Positions 50,704-58,816 of a stretch of DNA of 64,000 nt are shown one piece after another. Under the pieces are notes generated by a model. That model saw nothing but the letters and a program-made list of their open reading frames with translations, was not told where the DNA came from and ran no database searches. Made by a program: the position numbers and the translations under genes. The stretch's first letter is position 1, and every line of letters starts with the position of its first letter. The stretch lies in assembly GCF_001039475.1 (NCBI RefSeq), contig NZ_LELK01000004.1, forward strand, positions 898,330-962,329. Direction: 5' to 3'. The DNA comes from Guptibacillus hwajinpoensis. GTDB taxonomy: Bacteria; Bacillota; Bacilli; Bacillales; Guptibacillaceae.

Positions 50704-52281
50704 GTGGAAAACTCGTTTTTATCTATTATTCCGCCGCTTGTTGCATTACTTATGGTCGTTGTGACAAGGAAAGTGCTGCCATCTCTAGGAGTAGGGATCA
50801 TTCTCGGTGCACTTATGATCAATAATTGGAGTGTAACAGGTTCCATTCAGGAAATTTATACAATCGTAAAAGGAATTTTTATTGATTCTGAAAGCGGTGG
50901 GCTAAATACCTGGAACATGTACATTATCTTCTTCTTACTATTACTTGGTATGATGACCGCATTTATCTCCATATCTGGTGGTAGCCGTGCATTTGGTGAG
51001 TGGGCAATGAAGCGTGTCAAAACAAGAGTTGGAGCTCAAATTGTCACAGCCGTTTTCGGTATTATTATTTTCATTGATGATTACTTTAACTCCCTTGCAG
51101 TAGGGAATGTTAGTAGACCAATTACGGACAGGCATAACGTGTCTAGAGCGAAGCTTGCGTACATTATTGATTCGACTGCTGCACCAATGTGTATCATTTC
51201 TCCAATCTCAAGCTGGGGTGCTTATATTATTGCCATTATTGGTGGCGTCCTCGCTACACATAGTATTACAGGTGTTGGTGCTTTGGAAGCATTCATGAGA
51301 ATGATTCCAATGAATTTATATGCTCTGTTTGCTTTAGTCATGGTTTTCTTTGTAAGTTATTTCGATATAAATCTTAAGGCTATGAAAGTACATGAAGATC
51401 GTGCCCAAAAGACAGGAGAAGTTCTTGATCCAGAAAAGGGCGCGGTTCCTGGGGAAACAACTGGACTACCTGAAAGTGACAAAGGTAGTGTTGCTGATCT
51501 TGCTTGGCCGATTATCATGCTAATTGCGGGAACAGTTACGTTTATGATTGTGACTGGTATCCAGGCTGTAAGTGGGACTGATACAGCAGTTACGGCACTT
51601 ACTATTTTTGAAAACACGGATGTTGCTACTTCACTTCTTTACGGAGGATTGATTGGGCTTGCTACATCACTTATCTTCTTCTTCGTGAAGCGTATGGGAG
51701 GAGCTATCCTAGGCAAAGGAATCTGGGAAGGGATTAAGTCTATGCTCCCAGCAGTTTATATTCTCTTCTTTGCGTGGACATTAATTGAGATTATTGGATC
51801 ACTTGGAACAGGTGAGTACTTAGCTGGACTAGTTAATCAGCATATCGTGATTGGTTTCTTGCCTGCAATTCTATTTCTCCTTGGAGGCGTTATGGCGTTC
51901 GCAACTGGTACATCGTGGGGAACGTTTGGCATCATGCTACCAATTGCAGGAGAGATTGCTGCTGCAACTGATCCAACCTTAATGCTCCCAGTACTTGCAG
52001 CTGTTCTCGCAGGTGCCGTTTTTGGAGATCATTGTTCACCGATCTCAGATACAACGATTCTTTCATCAACAGGTGCGGGAAGCCATCATATTGATCATGT
52101 TATGACTCAGCTACCTTATGCAGTGCTTGTCGCAGGTATATCCTTGCTTGGTTATCTTGTACTTGGATTTACAGGAAGCTCAATACTTGGCTTACTAGCT
52201 ACTGCGGTTCTTTTTGGAATATTGATTTTTATGTTAAAAACAAAATATGCCAATCGACCAGTTGAAGTAGCTAAAAATTAA
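50704..52281 (+). CDS. NhaC-family carrier under lysine riboswitch control, predicted lysine transporter
   Basis: This 525-aa membrane protein has about twelve helices and NhaC-family segments such as FIDDYFNSLAVGNVSRPITD, MCIISPISSWGAYI, and GTSWGTFGIMLP followed by FGDHCSPISDTTILSSTGAG. Sequence alone would say Na+/H+ antiporter. The L-box upstream matches the class that Rodionov and co-workers predicted as lysine transporter LysW. A hydrophilic cytoplasmic loop lies near residues 225-260. GTG at 50704 has AAGGAGGG upstream. Confidence 0.85.
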   Translation: MENSFLSIIPPLVALLMVVVTRKVLPSLGVGIILGALMINNWSVTGSIQEIYTIVKGIFIDSESGGLNTWNMYIIFFLLLLGMMTAFISISGGSRAFGEWAMKRVKTRVGAQIVTAVFGIIIFIDDYFNSLAVGNVSRPITDRHNVSRAKLAYIIDSTAAPMCIISPISSWGAYIIAIIGGVLATHSITGVGALEAFMRMIPMNLYALFALVMVFFVSYFDINLKAMKVHEDRAQKTGEVLDPEKGAVPGETTGLPESDKGSVADLAWPIIMLIAGTVTFMIVTGIQAVSGTDTAVTALTIFENTDVATSLLYGGLIGLATSLIFFFVKRMGGAILGKGIWEGIKSMLPAVYILFFAWTLIEIIGSLGTGEYLAGLVNQHIVIGFLPAILFLLGGVMAFATGTSWGTFGIMLPIAGEIAAATDPTLMLPVLAAVLAGAVFGDHCSPISDTTILSSTGAGSHHIDHVMTQLPYAVLVAGISLLGYLVLGFTGSSILGLLATAVLFGILIFMLKTKYANRPVEVAKN

Positions 52282-52283
52282 TG

Positions 52284-52312
52284 AAGCAGGGGGACATTCC
52301 TCCTGCTTTTTT
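52284..52312 (+). terminator. Terminator after the NhaC-family gene
   Basis: AAGCAGGGGG and CCTCCTGCTT arms, slightly imperfect, are followed by a T-tract. Confidence 0.85.
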
Positions 52313-52386
52313 ATATGAATTCACAAAAAAGTGTAGATTTTTATCAGAAATTGAACGATTTATACTAAAAAAGGTAAAAGATTGTT

Positions 52387-52415
52387 TTGACATGGACATT
52401 CGTACTAGATATACT
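52387..52415 (+). promoter_or_regulatory. SigA promoter of the NSS carrier gene
   Basis: TTGACA at 52387-52392, a 17-bp spacer and TATACT at 52410-52415 give a nearly perfect promoter. About 95 bases of leader follow. Confidence 0.88.
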
Positions 52416-52515
52416 ATAAACAAAATAATCTGAATTTACTTAAAAGTCACAACCTTTTTCTGGGAGGAGGCTTGGAGTTAAAAAAGGATTTAAATTGTCT
52501 AAGGGGGTAATTGAT

Positions 52516-54042
52516 TTGGAGAATCGTGCGCAATGGGGGACAAGGGCTGGTTTTATTCTAGCAGCTGTTGGTTCAGCAATAGGTTTAGGTAATATATGGA
52601 GATTTCCAGCCGTAGCATATGACAACGGTGGTGGGGCATTCTTTATTCCGTATTTATTCGCATTACTTACAGCTGGTATCCCGATTTTAATACTAGAATT
52701 CACAATTGGTCATAAATTTAGAGGATCTGCACCACTTTCATTCTTTAGAATGAACAAAAAGATGGAGTGGCTTGGTTGGTGGGGCGTTATTGTTGCTTTT
52801 GTTATCTCGACATATTACGCAGTTATTATTGCTTGGGCAATCTCTTATAGCTACTTTGCGTTTAATCAAAGTTGGGGTTCTGATACAGAAGCGTTCCTTT
52901 TCAATGATTACTTAAAGCTTACAGTTGATCCAGGACAAACAGGTAGTATTGTCCCAGGCGTATTCCTACCATTGATTGCGGTTTGGATCATTACGCTCGG
53001 TGTTCTTCTTGCAGGTGTCAAAAAAGGAATTGAGCGTGCGAACAAAATTTTCATTCCTACATTGGTTGTTCTTTTCTTAATTATTGTTATTCGTGCAGTG
53101 ACATTACCAGGAGCTGCTGAAGGTCTAAATGCTTTCTTTACACCGAACTTTGACAGCATTACGTCTGGAAGCGTTTGGGTTGCAGCTTACGGACAGATTT
53201 TCTTCAGTTTATCCATTGCTTTTGCTATTATGATTACTTATTCTAGTTATTTACCGAAGAAATCCGATATCACAAATAATGCGTTTATTACTGGTTTCGG
53301 TAACTCGGCGTTTGAGCTTCTAGCAGGTATTGGAGTATTCTCGGCGCTTGGATTTATGGCTCAGCAGCAGGGTCTTACTGTTGGTGAAGTTGTGAGTGGT
53401 GGAGTTGGACTAGCTTTCGTCGTCTTCCCACAAATTATTAATGAGTTCCCAGCCTTGAACGGTTTGTTCGGTTTCTTATTCTTTGCATCACTTGTTCTTG
53501 CTGGTTTATCTTCACTAATCTCTATTTCTGAAACATATGTAGCGGGTGTGTCAGAGAAATTTGGCATATCTCGTACAAAAGCTGTTCTAATTGGTGGAGG
53601 AGTTTCCTCTATTATCTCTATATTGTTTGCAACGCAAGGCGGATTGTTCTTCCTTGATGCAGCAGATTACTTTATTAACCAGTTTGGAATTGCGTTCGTA
53701 GGACTAGTGGAAGTCGTTGTCGTAGCTTGGGTACTTCGTGAACTTAATACGCTTGAATCACACGCAAACGGTATTTCAGACATTTCATTGAAATATTGGT
53801 GGAAAGCTTGTCTTGGAGTCATTACACCGCTTGTCCTTGGCTACATGATGTTCGATCTCTTTAAAACAAACCTACTTCGTCAGTTTGATACACCAACTGG
53901 AAACTATGAAGGCTACTCAAATGGCTTTATTCTTTACAGTGGCTGGGCTGTCGCAGGGTTCGCCATTCTGGTTGGAATTCTATTCAGCCTAAAGAAATGG
54001 GACTCGAAAGTAGAACAGCAAAAGTATAAGGAGGTAAGCTAA
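52516..54042 (+). CDS. Sodium-dependent NSS-family amino acid carrier (MetP-like)
   Basis: This 508-aa membrane protein of the neurotransmitter:sodium symporter family has the sodium-site region AAVGSAIGLGNIWRFPAVAY and NGGGAFFIPYL, and about twelve helices. The small subunit gene next to it is the partner known from the Corynebacterium MetP/MetS importer, so methionine or alanine is the likely substrate. TTG at 52516 follows AAGGGGGT at 52501-52508; the TTG at 52495 precedes that site. The 3' end doubles as the ribosome binding site of the small subunit. Confidence 0.87.
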   Translation: MENRAQWGTRAGFILAAVGSAIGLGNIWRFPAVAYDNGGGAFFIPYLFALLTAGIPILILEFTIGHKFRGSAPLSFFRMNKKMEWLGWWGVIVAFVISTYYAVIIAWAISYSYFAFNQSWGSDTEAFLFNDYLKLTVDPGQTGSIVPGVFLPLIAVWIITLGVLLAGVKKGIERANKIFIPTLVVLFLIIVIRAVTLPGAAEGLNAFFTPNFDSITSGSVWVAAYGQIFFSLSIAFAIMITYSSYLPKKSDITNNAFITGFGNSAFELLAGIGVFSALGFMAQQQGLTVGEVVSGGVGLAFVVFPQIINEFPALNGLFGFLFFASLVLAGLSSLISISETYVAGVSEKFGISRTKAVLIGGGVSSIISILFATQGGLFFLDAADYFINQFGIAFVGLVEVVVVAWVLRELNTLESHANGISDISLKYWWKACLGVITPLVLGYMMFDLFKTNLLRQFDTPTGNYEGYSNGFILYSGWAVAGFAILVGILFSLKKWDSKVEQQKYKEVS

Positions 54043-54043
54043 T

Positions 54044-54148
54044 ATGGGTGGTAGCGCAATTTTTATGATGATTGTTGGTATGGTTATTATATGGGGTGGT
54101 CTTACAGCGAGTATCCTTAATGCTGTGAGAGTATCTAGAAAACAATAA
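54044..54148 (+). CDS. metS: MetS-family small subunit of the NSS carrier, 34 aa
   Basis: This tiny gene starts two bases after the NSS stop and uses GGAGGT at 54030-54035. It encodes MGGSAIFMMIVGMVIIWGG and then LTASILNAVRVSRKQ: a single helix with a basic C-terminus, the pattern of methionine/alanine-import NSS small subunits. In Corynebacterium glutamicum such a MetS is needed for MetP activity. It lies in a gap usually left unannotated. Confidence 0.85.
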   Translation: MGGSAIFMMIVGMVIIWGGLTASILNAVRVSRKQ

Positions 54149-54153
54149 AAAAG

Positions 54154-54187
54154 AAAGAGGGACTAACGAGTTGTTAGTTCCTCTTTT
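54154..54187. terminator. Terminator between metS and lytH, probably bidirectional
   Basis: AAAGAGGGACTAAC and GTTAGTTCCTCTTTT pair around GAGTT. It overlaps the lytH stop by two bases. Confidence 0.88.
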
Positions 54188-55172
54188 ACTTTTTTCTTGA
54201 TCGTTCCTGGCGTTCCCATAAGCGCAAAGAAGGGTAGGGATCGTATGACCACTCTGTTCTTCCATTATCTTTGTAAATACCATAGTGGAGGTGAGGTGGA
54301 AATTTACCTGCGGTTCCTTTAGGACCGTACCCAGAGCTTCCAACATAGCCGATCACTTGACCGGGTTGAACAACGCTATCTTTTTCAATGCCTTTTTCAA
54401 AACCATTTAAATGTGCATAATAATGGTAATTGCCTTGGATATCTCGAATACCGATACGCCAACCACCGTATCGATTCCAACCTTTTGTCTCAACCGTACC
54501 GTAGCTCGTTGACTTCACTGCTACACCGTAGGATGCAAAAATATCTGTTCCCTCATGAATTCGTAGCCCGCCCCAGCCTCTACGGTCTCCCCATGTGCTT
54601 CGATAGCTATAATTCGCATGTAGTGGAACAGGAAAAGCGTGTTTTTCTAGCTTCAGTGTTTCGAAAGTCCGATAAACAGCACTATTGCTAATAATTGTTC
54701 GAACGGCTTGATCACGATGATAATAATCCCACAAACCAATCCGTATATCCTCAATCGTTGTCCCATAAGATTGTAAGAAATGCCCTATCGTATAGAGAAG
54801 GTCTTCATCATCCGTTATAACTGCTTTACCATCACCATTGCCATCAAGCCCAATCCCTCCAAAGAATGAGATGGAATTAGCGGAAGTATCTGCTTTGTTT
54901 GGGTTAGCTCCTCCAGCCCATTTTTCAGGTGGAATATAGATCGCAATAGCGCCCTTTTCACGCGGAATATCTTTTTGAGAACGTCTAATACTTCGTTCAT
55001 ATTGATCAATTCCAGCGTAAATGTACCATGGTACATGTGTCAGGGTTTCCATTTTGTGAAACAACATCATTCGTTCTGCTCTTAATTTATCTTCGTCTAC
55101 TTCTGCAGATAAGCAAATGTTAGTTGGTAAGAGAAAGAAAAGAATAAGGATAAGAAAACTGTATTTTCTCAA
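54186..55172 (-). CDS. lytH: L-Ala-D-Glu endopeptidase LytH, spore cortex maturation
   Basis: This 328-aa secreted M23 metallopeptidase has a signal segment (YSFLILILFFLLPTNICLSA). The C-terminal LytM domain carries zinc ligands in RIHEGTDIFASYG and PPHLHYGIYKD. B. subtilis LytH (326 aa) trims cortex peptides late in sporulation. The frame is open to 55304, but AAAGGAGAAG before TTG at 55172 and the matching length fix the start. The upstream residues are not signal-like. Confidence 0.93.
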   Translation of the reverse strand: MRKYSFLILILFFLLPTNICLSAEVDEDKLRAERMMLFHKMETLTHVPWYIYAGIDQYERSIRRSQKDIPREKGAIAIYIPPEKWAGGANPNKADTSANSISFFGGIGLDGNGDGKAVITDDEDLLYTIGHFLQSYGTTIEDIRIGLWDYYHRDQAVRTIISNSAVYRTFETLKLEKHAFPVPLHANYSYRSTWGDRRGWGGLRIHEGTDIFASYGVAVKSTSYGTVETKGWNRYGGWRIGIRDIQGNYHYYAHLNGFEKGIEKDSVVQPGQVIGYVGSSGYGPKGTAGKFPPHLHYGIYKDNGRTEWSYDPYPSLRLWERQERSRKK

Positions 55173-55355
55173 GCGTTTCTTCTCCTTTCGTAAATTGTCA
55201 TTACTCTTAGTGTGGTTTTCATCTTCTAAAACATTAGATCTAAATAATGGAAGGTAAAAAGCCCTAATCGTCATTAGATTCACACTTTTCCTAGAAATAC
55301 ACATATTGGATATGTTATTCTTTAATACAGAAAAGGAATTGGTGGGGTGATAATA

Positions 55356-56249
55356 GTGAGTAAGAAAGAAGAATATCTACGTAAACCAGAGTGGTTGAAA
55401 ATAAAACTGAATACAAACGAGAACTACAAAGGCCTTAAAAAGATGATGCGTGAGAAAAAGCTACATACTGTATGTGAAGAGGCAAAATGTCCAAACATTC
55501 ATGAGTGTTGGGCTGTTCGAAAAACTGCGACCTTTATGATCCTTGGGGACGTTTGTACTCGTGCGTGCCGATTCTGTGCGGTTAAGACTGGGCTTCCAAC
55601 TGAGCTTGATTGGGCTGAGCCAGAACGTGTAGCAGATTCCGTTGAACAAATGGGCTTAAAACACGTTGTTATTACAGCAGTTGCAAGAGACGATTTAAAA
55701 GACGGAGGCGCAGCAGTTTTTGCTGAGACCGTTCGTGCAATTCGTAGAAAGAATCCATTCTGCTCGATTGAAGTACTTCCTTCCGATATGGGTGGACAAT
55801 ATGAAGCACTTGAAACACTAATGGATGCGAAACCAGACATTATGAACCATAATATTGAAACGGTAGAACGTCTTACTCCAAGAGTTCGCGCACGTGCAAA
55901 ATATCGTCGTACACTTGAGTTTCTTCAACGTGCGAAGGAAATGAATCCAGAAATACCTACAAAATCAAGTATCATGCTGGGACTTGGTGAAACGAAGGAA
56001 GAAATTATCCAAACACTTGACGATCTTCGTGCACATGATGTTGATATTGTGACCCTTGGCCAATACCTTCAGCCTTCTAAAAAGCATCTGAAAGTTGAAA
56101 AATATTGGACTCCACAAGAATTCCTTGAGCTAAAAGATATCGCGCTAGAAAAAGGATTCAAACACTGTGAATCCGGCCCAATGGTACGCTCTTCCTACCA
56201 CGCCGACGAACAAGTAAACGCAGCAAAAAAAGCGGAAATCAGTCAATAA
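55356..56249 (+). CDS. lipA: Lipoyl synthase
   Basis: This 297-aa radical SAM enzyme inserts two sulfurs into octanoyl-protein to make lipoyl. The radical SAM cluster motif is CTRACRFC, and the auxiliary cluster cysteines are in [12 protein letters not shown]. The terminal RSSYHADEQ gives the conserved auxiliary serine. GTG at 55347 lies in the ribosome binding site GGTGGGGTGA, so GTG 55356 is the start. In Bacillus its substrate is GcvH (gene at 7456). Confidence 0.96.
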   Translation: MSKKEEYLRKPEWLKIKLNTNENYKGLKKMMREKKLHTVCEEAKCPNIHECWAVRKTATFMILGDVCTRACRFCAVKTGLPTELDWAEPERVADSVEQMGLKHVVITAVARDDLKDGGAAVFAETVRAIRRKNPFCSIEVLPSDMGGQYEALETLMDAKPDIMNHNIETVERLTPRVRARAKYRRTLEFLQRAKEMNPEIPTKSSIMLGLGETKEEIIQTLDDLRAHDVDIVTLGQYLQPSKKHLKVEKYWTPQEFLELKDIALEKGFKHCESGPMVRSSYHADEQVNAAKKAEISQ

Positions 56250-56259
56250 ATATAAGACA

Positions 56260-56290
56260 AAATCGGCCCTTAACCAGGGCCGATTTTTAT
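56260..56290. terminator. Bidirectional terminator between lipA and yutC
   Basis: AAAATCGGCCC and GGGCCGATTTTT arms are separated by TTAACCA. It serves both converging genes and overlaps the yutC stop. Confidence 0.92.
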
Positions 56291-56946
56291 TTCGACATCA
56301 TTTCGTTTCCGTTTGAATCGTTTAACTCATCATTCATTTCGCCCTTCATTTCACCGTTCTCATTCTCGCCTTCACTAACCTTATTCCCTTGTGGTGATTT
56401 TTTCATTTTTGCGATTGTTTGCTCGATGCTTTTATCGAGTTCACCACTTGCAGTAGAACCGTTCTGATAGCGCTCAACTTCAGCGATCATTCCTTGCTCG
56501 TCTGAAACGTAGACATGGTAATAACGTGGAATAACGGAAAGGGCTGTCTTTTTAACTTGGTCTGCAGTGCCATCACGGTCTTTGGTTGTTGATTTATAAC
56601 CAATTAACACTTCTTCATCTGTTACGAGCGTAGCAACATCATTTACGTATGGAAGAACAATGGCCATTGATGTTATCATGTCTGCCAATCGCTCTCGATC
56701 AAGATAGACGACATCTCTCGGTTTTGCCTGTGAATTCATGTTGTTTGTATTTCTAGATTCACGTACGAATCCAAAATTTCCTTTTTTTGCTTTTTCTTGA
56801 GAGTTTGCCATGTTCATTCCGTATTCTTCAGGGTCCGTTTTGACTGGTGTTAGATCTGCATGGTCGAAAGAATCAGTTGCATCTTGCCCCTGGCATGCAG
56901 CAAGTCCTAGTGCAAGTGGCAAAATGAACAGTACTTGTTTTTTCAC
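56287..56946 (-). CDS. yutC: YhcN/YlaJ-family sporulation lipoprotein YutC
   Basis: This 219-aa lipoprotein has signal segment KKQVLFILPLALGLAAC with lipobox LAAC. The central region (REVVYLDRERLADMIT-like, VATLVTDEEVLIGYKS) is the YhcN/YlaJ domain of spore and germination lipoproteins. The C-terminal 25 residues are Asn/Glu/Gly-rich. The start is GTG at 56946 with GGAGGTGA upstream. It lies between lipA and yutD, as yutC does in B. subtilis. Confidence 0.85.
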   Translation of the reverse strand: MKKQVLFILPLALGLAACQGQDATDSFDHADLTPVKTDPEEYGMNMANSQEKAKKGNFGFVRESRNTNNMNSQAKPRDVVYLDRERLADMITSMAIVLPYVNDVATLVTDEEVLIGYKSTTKDRDGTADQVKKTALSVIPRYYHVYVSDEQGMIAEVERYQNGSTASGELDKSIEQTIAKMKKSPQGNKVSEGENENGEMKGEMNDELNDSNGNEMMSK

Positions 56947-57071
56947 TCACATTCACCTCCATACGGTTATCATGACCGATTGTCGTTTCTTTTTTACTGG
57001 TATTACTTGGACAATTCATATAAAAAAGGTATCATAAGACTAATGAGCCCATATGAAATGAGGGAAGTATA

Positions 57072-57404
57072 GTGATAACAGTTAATCAACAAACATTTGA
57101 GCTGGTCAAAGATGAGCGGGAAGGCTGGAACGAAGAAGCGTTCACGGCAAGATACAGCGAAATTCTAGATAAATACGATTACATTGTCGGTGACTGGGGA
57201 TATGGCCAATTGAGGCTAAAGGGGTTTTTCGAGGATCGTAATCAAAAAGCCACGTTTGATACGAAGTTCAGCACTGTGCTGGATTATTTATATGAATACT
57301 GTAATTTTGGATGTCCTTATTTTGTATTAAAGAAACAGAAAAAGGAAAAACCTAAGAAGCAACAGCAACAGGAACAGCAGCAACAACAACAACAACAAGC
57401 ATAA
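57072..57404 (+). CDS. yutD: YutD-family protein with a polyglutamine tail
   Basis: This 110-aa protein has the YutD (DUF1027) core: YDYIVGDWGYGQLRLKGFF, then DYLYEYCNFGCPYFVLKK. The function is unknown. The last 15 residues are almost all glutamine, encoded by a CAA/CAG run that may vary in length. The start is GTG at 57072 with GAGGGA upstream. A hairpin overlaps its stop. Confidence 0.83.
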   Translation: MITVNQQTFELVKDEREGWNEEAFTARYSEILDKYDYIVGDWGYGQLRLKGFFEDRNQKATFDTKFSTVLDYLYEYCNFGCPYFVLKKQKKEKPKKQQQQEQQQQQQQQA

Positions 57405-57422
57405 GCCATTTGGCTTATGCTT
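57398..57422. terminator. Hairpin between yutD and the minus-strand gene
   Basis: AGCATAAGCC and GGCTTATGCT pair perfectly and are followed by TTTATA. It overlaps the end of both genes and may serve as a bidirectional terminator. Confidence 0.65.
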
Positions 57423-57684
57423 TATATGGTTTCTCAGAGTCTTTTTCAGAATCATCATGTGGAGGGTGTGAGGCTGGATCTTGCCTTGGAAGGTTCTGGT
57501 GAAGGTTTTTATTCTCGTAGTTGAACGCACTGTAAGAACGTTGACCTTCACGCCAAGGAGTGGTTTTACCCAATTTTTTATTAACGGGTGAACCATATGG
57601 TCCTTCAGGTGTATCTTCAGGTAACACGTAGTTCCGTCCCTTTTCTACATTAGCAAAATCTGTATAGTTTTCATCATCAAACAT
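57415..57684 (-). CDS. Small hydrophilic hypothetical protein, 89 aa
   Basis: The protein has no membrane segment and is rich in Pro, Asn and charged residues (LPEDTPEGPYGSPVNKKLGK, TTPWREGQRSYSAFNYENKN). AAAGGTGGTG stands seven bases before the ATG, supporting translation. It has the look of a spore or stress-associated disordered protein, but I do not recognise a family with certainty. Confidence 0.7.
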   Translation of the reverse strand: MFDDENYTDFANVEKGRNYVLPEDTPEGPYGSPVNKKLGKTTPWREGQRSYSAFNYENKNLHQNLPRQDPASHPPHDDSEKDSEKPYKA

Positions 57685-57734
57685 GAATAAACACCACCTT
57701 TAACAGGTAGTGTATTCATTGCAGGATGAAAATA

Positions 57735-58007
57735 TTAAGCGCTTAATCTCTCGCGAAGAAAGGTTCGAAGTTCTTCTGCATCTTCTTCATTAAGGGAATA
57801 AGCATGCTCGATGTTACCTGGCTCATTAAGGTCGTCGTGACCAATAATAGCGAATTTACCTCCCTGAATGTCAAGAACGAGTGATTTTCCAAAAAATCGA
57901 TCCGATTTCACAATGCAAAGATCAAACCGATGATTGCTTCCCATGAAGCATACGAACCTTGCTTCAGTTGCTTCCTGTTCGTCATAGATAAGTCTATCGT
58001 CTTCCAT
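57735..58007 (-). CDS. DUF3055-family protein, 90 aa
   Basis: Its sequence (EARFVCFMGSNHRFDLCIVK, DRFFGKSLVLDIQGGKFAII, GHDDLNEPGNIEHAYSL) fits the DUF3055 (SAV0927-like) family of small Firmicute proteins of unknown function. AAGGAGGGTG precedes the ATG at 58007. It is separated from the 89-aa gene by 50 bp on the same strand and could be co-transcribed with it. Confidence 0.75.
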   Translation of the reverse strand: MEDDRLIYDEQEATEARFVCFMGSNHRFDLCIVKSDRFFGKSLVLDIQGGKFAIIGHDDLNEPGNIEHAYSLNEEDAEELRTFLRERLSA

Positions 58008-58200
58008 CTTAACACCCTCCTTTTTCTAGTTACCGTTATCATACCAAATTCTTACGATTTCTCATATAACATCCGTTCTAAATGTAAGCTTTTTCATTTT
58101 AGATTATGATAGAATGAAGCTGTACACTTAGGGTTAAGGTACAACTAGTGTTACATAGGCTCCATGATTGTTAATTTGTTCATTAGGTAGGTGGGTATCC

Positions 58201-58647
58201 ATGTATTTTGTTGATCGAAAGAAAATTGAAGAGCATCTTGTTTATTTAACGAATGGCGTTGATCTTTTCAAAGAGAGTACGTTTCAGAATCCGATTGAGA
58301 AATTGGGCTTGGAGAGAGTTCATCATGTTTTTATTGAAAGTATAATTGATGTTGGTAACAATCTTATTGATGGCTTTATTATGAGAGATCCGGGAAGTTA
58401 CGAAGACATCATTGAAATATTAGCAGATGAGAAAGTCATCCCTACCGACAGCTCTAAAGCTTTGAAAGAAATCGTTTTGATGAGAAAGCCTCTTATGCAA
58501 AGGTATATTGGTCTTGATCATACTGCGCTTGAAAAGAATATAAGAAAGAATATTGAAGCCATTGAAAGCTTCCCTAAATATGTTCGAACCTATTTAAATG
58601 ACGAGCTAGGAGTAGTATCCGCCTTTATACCTGAAGACGATAAATAG
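58201..58647 (+). CDS. yutE: YutE, DUF86/HepT-fold protein with altered active-site motif
   Basis: This 148-aa helical protein belongs to the DUF86 (HepT-like) family. In toxin HepT proteins the RNase motif is R-x4-H-x-Y. Here the equivalent stretch is RKPLMQRY, with Gln in place of His, so nuclease activity is doubtful. No MntA-like antitoxin gene is adjacent. ATG at 58201 follows TAGGTGGG; the reading frame is open from 58168 without a ribosome binding site. Confidence 0.82.
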   Translation: MYFVDRKKIEEHLVYLTNGVDLFKESTFQNPIEKLGLERVHHVFIESIIDVGNNLIDGFIMRDPGSYEDIIEILADEKVIPTDSSKALKEIVLMRKPLMQRYIGLDHTALEKNIRKNIEAIESFPKYVRTYLNDELGVVSAFIPEDDK

Positions 58648-58702
58648 TTGATGAGGGACAGTGATATAAGCTAAACTGTTTGTAGACTGAGAGGTGTTTT
58701 GG

Positions 58703-58777
58703 ATGATGAACAGCTATTTTAAACAGCATACGTTTGTTCATCATGTGACAACACCAATAAATCAACCGCTTTCATAA
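58703..58777 (+). CDS. Candidate small peptide gene, 24 aa
   Basis: GAGGTG at 58691-58696 is spaced six bases from ATG at 58703. The frame encodes MMNSYFKQHTFVHHVTTPIN, then QPLS. Its last codons lie in the left arm of a terminator, so it could also be a leader peptide. No family is recognised. Confidence 0.4.
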   Translation: MMNSYFKQHTFVHHVTTPINQPLS

Positions 58778-58793
58778 TGGGAAGCGGTTTTCT
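58764..58793 (+). terminator. Terminator before yutF
   Basis: AACCGCTTTC and GAAGCGGTTTT arms around ATAATGG are followed by a T-tract. Confidence 0.8.
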
Positions 58794-58816
58794 TATGGTT
58801 AAAAGGAGGAAGTCAA

